DNA of 64,000 nt, taken from Terrimicrobium sacchariphilum (GTDB lineage: Bacteria > Verrucomicrobiota > Verrucomicrobiia > Chthoniobacterales > Terrimicrobiaceae). The position numbers and the translations under genes are program-made. Below are positions 61,852 through 64,000 of this stretch, in pieces. Where the stretch lies: assembly GCF_001613545.1 (NCBI RefSeq), contig NZ_BDCO01000002.1:806001-870000 (forward strand), written 5' to 3'. The notes below the pieces were generated by a model, which ran no database searches, had not been told where the DNA came from, and worked only from the letters and a program-made list of their open reading frames with translations. Position 1 is the stretch's first letter. Each line of letters begins with the position of its first letter.

Positions 61852-61931
61852 CGACTCTCGCCGGGAGGGTGGATGACGTTTGACGGGATGGAAGGGCCGA
61901 CGATAAGTAGCCGATTATTAACACCCCATCC

Positions 61932-62615
61932 ATGATAACAAAGTCCCTCCTCACACTGGCCGCGGCAAGTTTGTTTCTCCTGCCTGCCGCGGACGCGGCT
62001 GTCGTAGTGACCGTCGCTAATAACGGCACCAACTACCTCGACCGAAACCTCCTCTCCAATACAACGTTTGGGTCGCTGTCGTCGACAAATCTGACGGGAG
62101 GAGAGACCTCGGTGGATACCAACAACTCTCAAGGCTACATCCCGTTTTCCCTTAGCGTTTCCGACATCGCGGCGATTTCCACGGCGACGCAGGTCACGCT
62201 AAACATCAAGTTGATCGGGCTGACCAATGTCGGGTCGCTTGTGCTTAATCTGTATGGCCTGTCGAACCGCGGTACGGATGCGAACGCCAGGACGAATGAC
62301 TACTCGAGCGGGACGCTGCTCGTCAGCTCATTTGCGAACGCCAGCTCGACGGTGAATCAATATCTCTCGCTGGATGTGACCTCCTATGTGAAAAGCCAGA
62401 TCGTGTCGAATGAAGTGGTGGCCTTCAAGTTTGCGGTGGGCAATGGCACGCTGCCCAACGCGGATGGCGTCATCAACGCATTCGTCTTCAGCTCGGCCGA
62501 TGCGGGGGCATCGGCGGCACCCTATCTGAGCGTGACGCCCGTGCCTGAGCCCGGGACGGTGGCGCTTTGCGCGCTGGCCGGGATTTCCCTCGCGATCTTC
62601 CGCCGGAGAAAGTAA
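61932..62615 (+). CDS. DNRLRE-type PEP-CTERM protein
   Basis: 227 residues. Signal peptide ITKSLLTLAAASLFLLPAAD. The domain GTNYLDRNLLSNTTFGSLSS, IPFSLSVSDIAAISTATQVT and SLDVTSYVKSQIVSNEVVAF is the DNRLRE/CBM96-like sandwich (L..DVTS.V). Tail VPEPGTVALCALAGISLAIF then RRRK. Divergent from the GH42-like gene, sharing its operators, so the two probably respond to the same signal. Confidence 0.87.
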   Translation: MITKSLLTLAAASLFLLPAADAAVVVTVANNGTNYLDRNLLSNTTFGSLSSTNLTGGETSVDTNNSQGYIPFSLSVSDIAAISTATQVTLNIKLIGLTNVGSLVLNLYGLSNRGTDANARTNDYSSGTLLVSSFANASSTVNQYLSLDVTSYVKSQIVSNEVVAFKFAVGNGTLPNADGVINAFVFSSADAGASAAPYLSVTPVPEPGTVALCALAGISLAIFRRRK

Positions 62616-62639
62616 GCTAATCATCCCCCTCTCCCCGTT

Positions 62640-63374
62640 GTGAACCTGTTAACTAAAAGAGCGCGTCCGTACCTGCTCGTTTGCTGTTTGTCCGCCCTGC
62701 CGGGCCTGTCGCCTGCCGAGGATATTGCCCACTGGAAACTGGAGGAGGGTTCCGGCCAGGTCGTGCGAAATCTCGCCGGAGATGACGAGGCGGTGCTGGG
62801 CTTCGACGCCACGGAGGAGCCCCAGGACCCGCAATGGACGGCGCAGGGGTGGCAGGGCAGGCCGGCACTTTATTTTGACGGAACCTCCCTGGTCTCGGCT
62901 CCGCCGCTCAAGGCCAAGGCGATCGAGGACCTGACCGTGGAATGCCGGGCGTACCTGGAAAAGAGCAAGATCGGCACGCTCGTCCGCATGAACGGGATGT
63001 TTTGCCTGGATGTCTTCCCGGGCAAGGACGGGCTGCTGCTTCGCTTCGTGGTGTGGCCTCGTGAGACGCCTGACAAACCCGTCTCGGCAGAGGCGCCCAT
63101 CGCGGTGCTGCCGGTGAAGGAATGGGCGCGTATCGCGGGGGTGTATGAGCAGGCATCCGGGAAAGTGACGCTGTACGTCGAGGGCAAGGAGGTGGCGCGC
63201 AATGAGGCCGGGGCGGGAGGAGTCTTTACCGATCCCCGGATGGCAGTGACGATCGGAGCCTCCAGCGGCGGAGCGGCGGAGGGGTCTCTCGCAAGGGGCT
63301 GGGTCGGCATGATCTCCGAGGTGCGGCTGAGCGGCACGGCACTGGCCCCCTCCGGGTTTTTCCCCGAGCAATGA
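62640..63374 (+). CDS. secreted LamG-domain protein
   Basis: 244 residues from a GTG at 62640; no ATG suits the signal peptide (ARPYLLVCCLSALPGLSPAE). DIAHWKLEEGSGQVVRNLAG opens a LamG domain; FDGTSLVSAPPLKAKAIEDL, VKEWARIAGVYEQASGKVTL and GMISEVRLSGTAL are its later strands. Its stop overlaps the pseudopilin start by 4 bp, a coupling that mirrors other LamG and pseudopilin neighbours in the window. Confidence 0.82.
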   Translation: MNLLTKRARPYLLVCCLSALPGLSPAEDIAHWKLEEGSGQVVRNLAGDDEAVLGFDATEEPQDPQWTAQGWQGRPALYFDGTSLVSAPPLKAKAIEDLTVECRAYLEKSKIGTLVRMNGMFCLDVFPGKDGLLLRFVVWPRETPDKPVSAEAPIAVLPVKEWARIAGVYEQASGKVTLYVEGKEVARNEAGAGGVFTDPRMAVTIGASSGGAAEGSLARGWVGMISEVRLSGTALAPSGFFPEQ

Positions 63375-64000
63375 AGGCGCAAAGGTTCCTCCCCAGCGGC
63401 TTTACCCTGGCCGAGATCCTGATCGTGCTCGGCGTGGTCGCAGCGCTGGCCGCGCTCACCATCCCGGCCCTGAACCGCGCCGTGAGCGGAGCGCAGAAGG
63501 CGCAATCGGTGAACAATCTGCGGCAGATCGGCGGTGCGATCATCGCCTATGCGACGGATAACAACGGTTCGCTGCCTGCGGTAAACTCCGCCACGTCGAC
63601 GGAGCGTTGGGCGCGCACCTTGATCGCCCAGATCAGCGGAATCCCCTACGGCACGCCGGAGAGCTATGCGAGCAGCCGGAGGCTGGGCAAGATGTTTCGT
63701 TCGCCGCTCGACAAGGTGGTGCGATCGGATCGGAACGACCTGGTTTGCAGCTATGGGCTGAACTTTGCCGTCCAGAATAATAATACATCGGGAACGGTGA
63801 CGCCCGTGAAGATGATAGCCATCCAGCAGCCCGCCAACACGATACTCGCGGGCGAGCTTCGCACGGTGGACAACACGGTGAACAACGCCCTGGGCCATAG
63901 CCTGTCGCGACTGAACGGCACCGGGGATTTCTATCCGGACGGCAACCTCTACGTGATGGCCGATGGAAGCGTGCGGATGATCCGGAAGGCGGAAACCCAG
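63371..64000 (+). CDS. type II pseudopilin-like protein, truncated by the window edge
   Basis: At least 210 residues, open to the right edge. The prepilin-type signal is FLPSGFTLAEILIVLGVVAA with Glu at +5. The mature part (QSVNNLRQIGGAIIAYATDN, FYPDGNLYVMADGSVRMIRK) follows the DUF1559-like/H-X9-DG family. Translationally coupled to the LamG gene (ATGA). Confidence 0.85.
   Translation, partial: MKAQRFLPSGFTLAEILIVLGVVAALAALTIPALNRAVSGAQKAQSVNNLRQIGGAIIAYATDNNGSLPAVNSATSTERWARTLIAQISGIPYGTPESYASSRRLGKMFRSPLDKVVRSDRNDLVCSYGLNFAVQNNNTSGTVTPVKMIAIQQPANTILAGELRTVDNTVNNALGHSLSRLNGTGDFYPDGNLYVMADGSVRMIRKAETQ

Noticed and set aside
1-64000. CRISPR arrays, rRNA and tRNA genes
   Set aside because: No regularly spaced repeats, rRNA signatures or cloverleaf sequences were seen on either strand.

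Overview
The window is high-GC DNA that looks like a chromosome segment of a soil or plant-associated Verrucomicrobium, most likely of the Spartobacteria/Chthoniobacterales (Terrimicrobium- or Chthoniobacter-like). Three things point there: seven secreted proteins with PEP-CTERM tails, a complete Verru_Chthon-type pseudopilin cassette (proteins D, B, C, A at 29.3-35.2 kb), and sugar-enzyme clusters mixed with H-X9-DG pseudopilins and LamG proteins. No tRNA, rRNA, CRISPR array or intact insertion sequence was seen.

Layout. 0-7.7 kb: a LacI-controlled cluster (LamG protein, LacI regulator, two right-handed beta-helix proteins of which one is GH110-like, a pseudopilin, an autotransporter-strand PEP-CTERM protein). 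It is tied together by copies of the palindrome AATCACATCCGGATGTGATT. 7.7-22.1 kb: a polysaccharide catabolism cluster (nucleoside hydrolase, AraC regulator, Gfo/Idh/MocA oxidoreductase, a 1220-residue unassigned glycosidase-like protein, sialate O-acetylesterase-like protein, PL22-like oligogalacturonate lyase, GH38 homologue, HAD hydrolase). A 17-bp element shared by two of its promoter regions is a candidate AraC box. The GH38 homologue lacks the catalytic Asp. 22.3-28.2 kb: surface proteins, including a Fn3/dockerin-like protein next to a cohesin-like PEP-CTERM protein, and a CBM9-like protein. 28.6-36.3 kb: the minus-strand Verru_Chthon cassette with an accessory gene at each end.

36.6-49.4 kb is an accessory island of phage character. 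It holds a minus-strand run of small ribbon-helix-helix and helix-turn-helix genes with GTGTATACAC palindromes, a plus-strand RHH gene, dispersed repeats, then a plus-strand podovirus-like run: small upstream protein, portal, Bbp19-like protein, small protein, scaffold-like protein, internal-virion-like protein. No capsid, tail, terminase or integrase gene is visible. The run ends in a 711-residue protein with a hydrophobic centre and a modular C-terminal tip. It is followed by an overlapping candidate immunity gene, a displaced second tip (48677-48913) that starts with a 28-bp copy of the main gene in the same frame, and a minus-strand promoter/hairpin/terminator unit that looks like an unannotated structured RNA. 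This toxin-like module is the best candidate for a new system. A MITE-like inverted repeat closes the island.

49.4-64 kb: thioredoxin-fold protein, two PEP-CTERM genes sharing a promoter motif, a BlaI-type repressor with an M56/BlaR1-like protease that carries carboxypeptidase-regulatory-like domains, another PEP-CTERM protein, a GH42-like glycosidase divergent from a DNRLRE-type PEP-CTERM gene across two GTTTCAC-N2-GTGAAAC operators, and a LamG/pseudopilin pair cut by the right edge.

All identifications are from reading the translated sequence. No database search was run.
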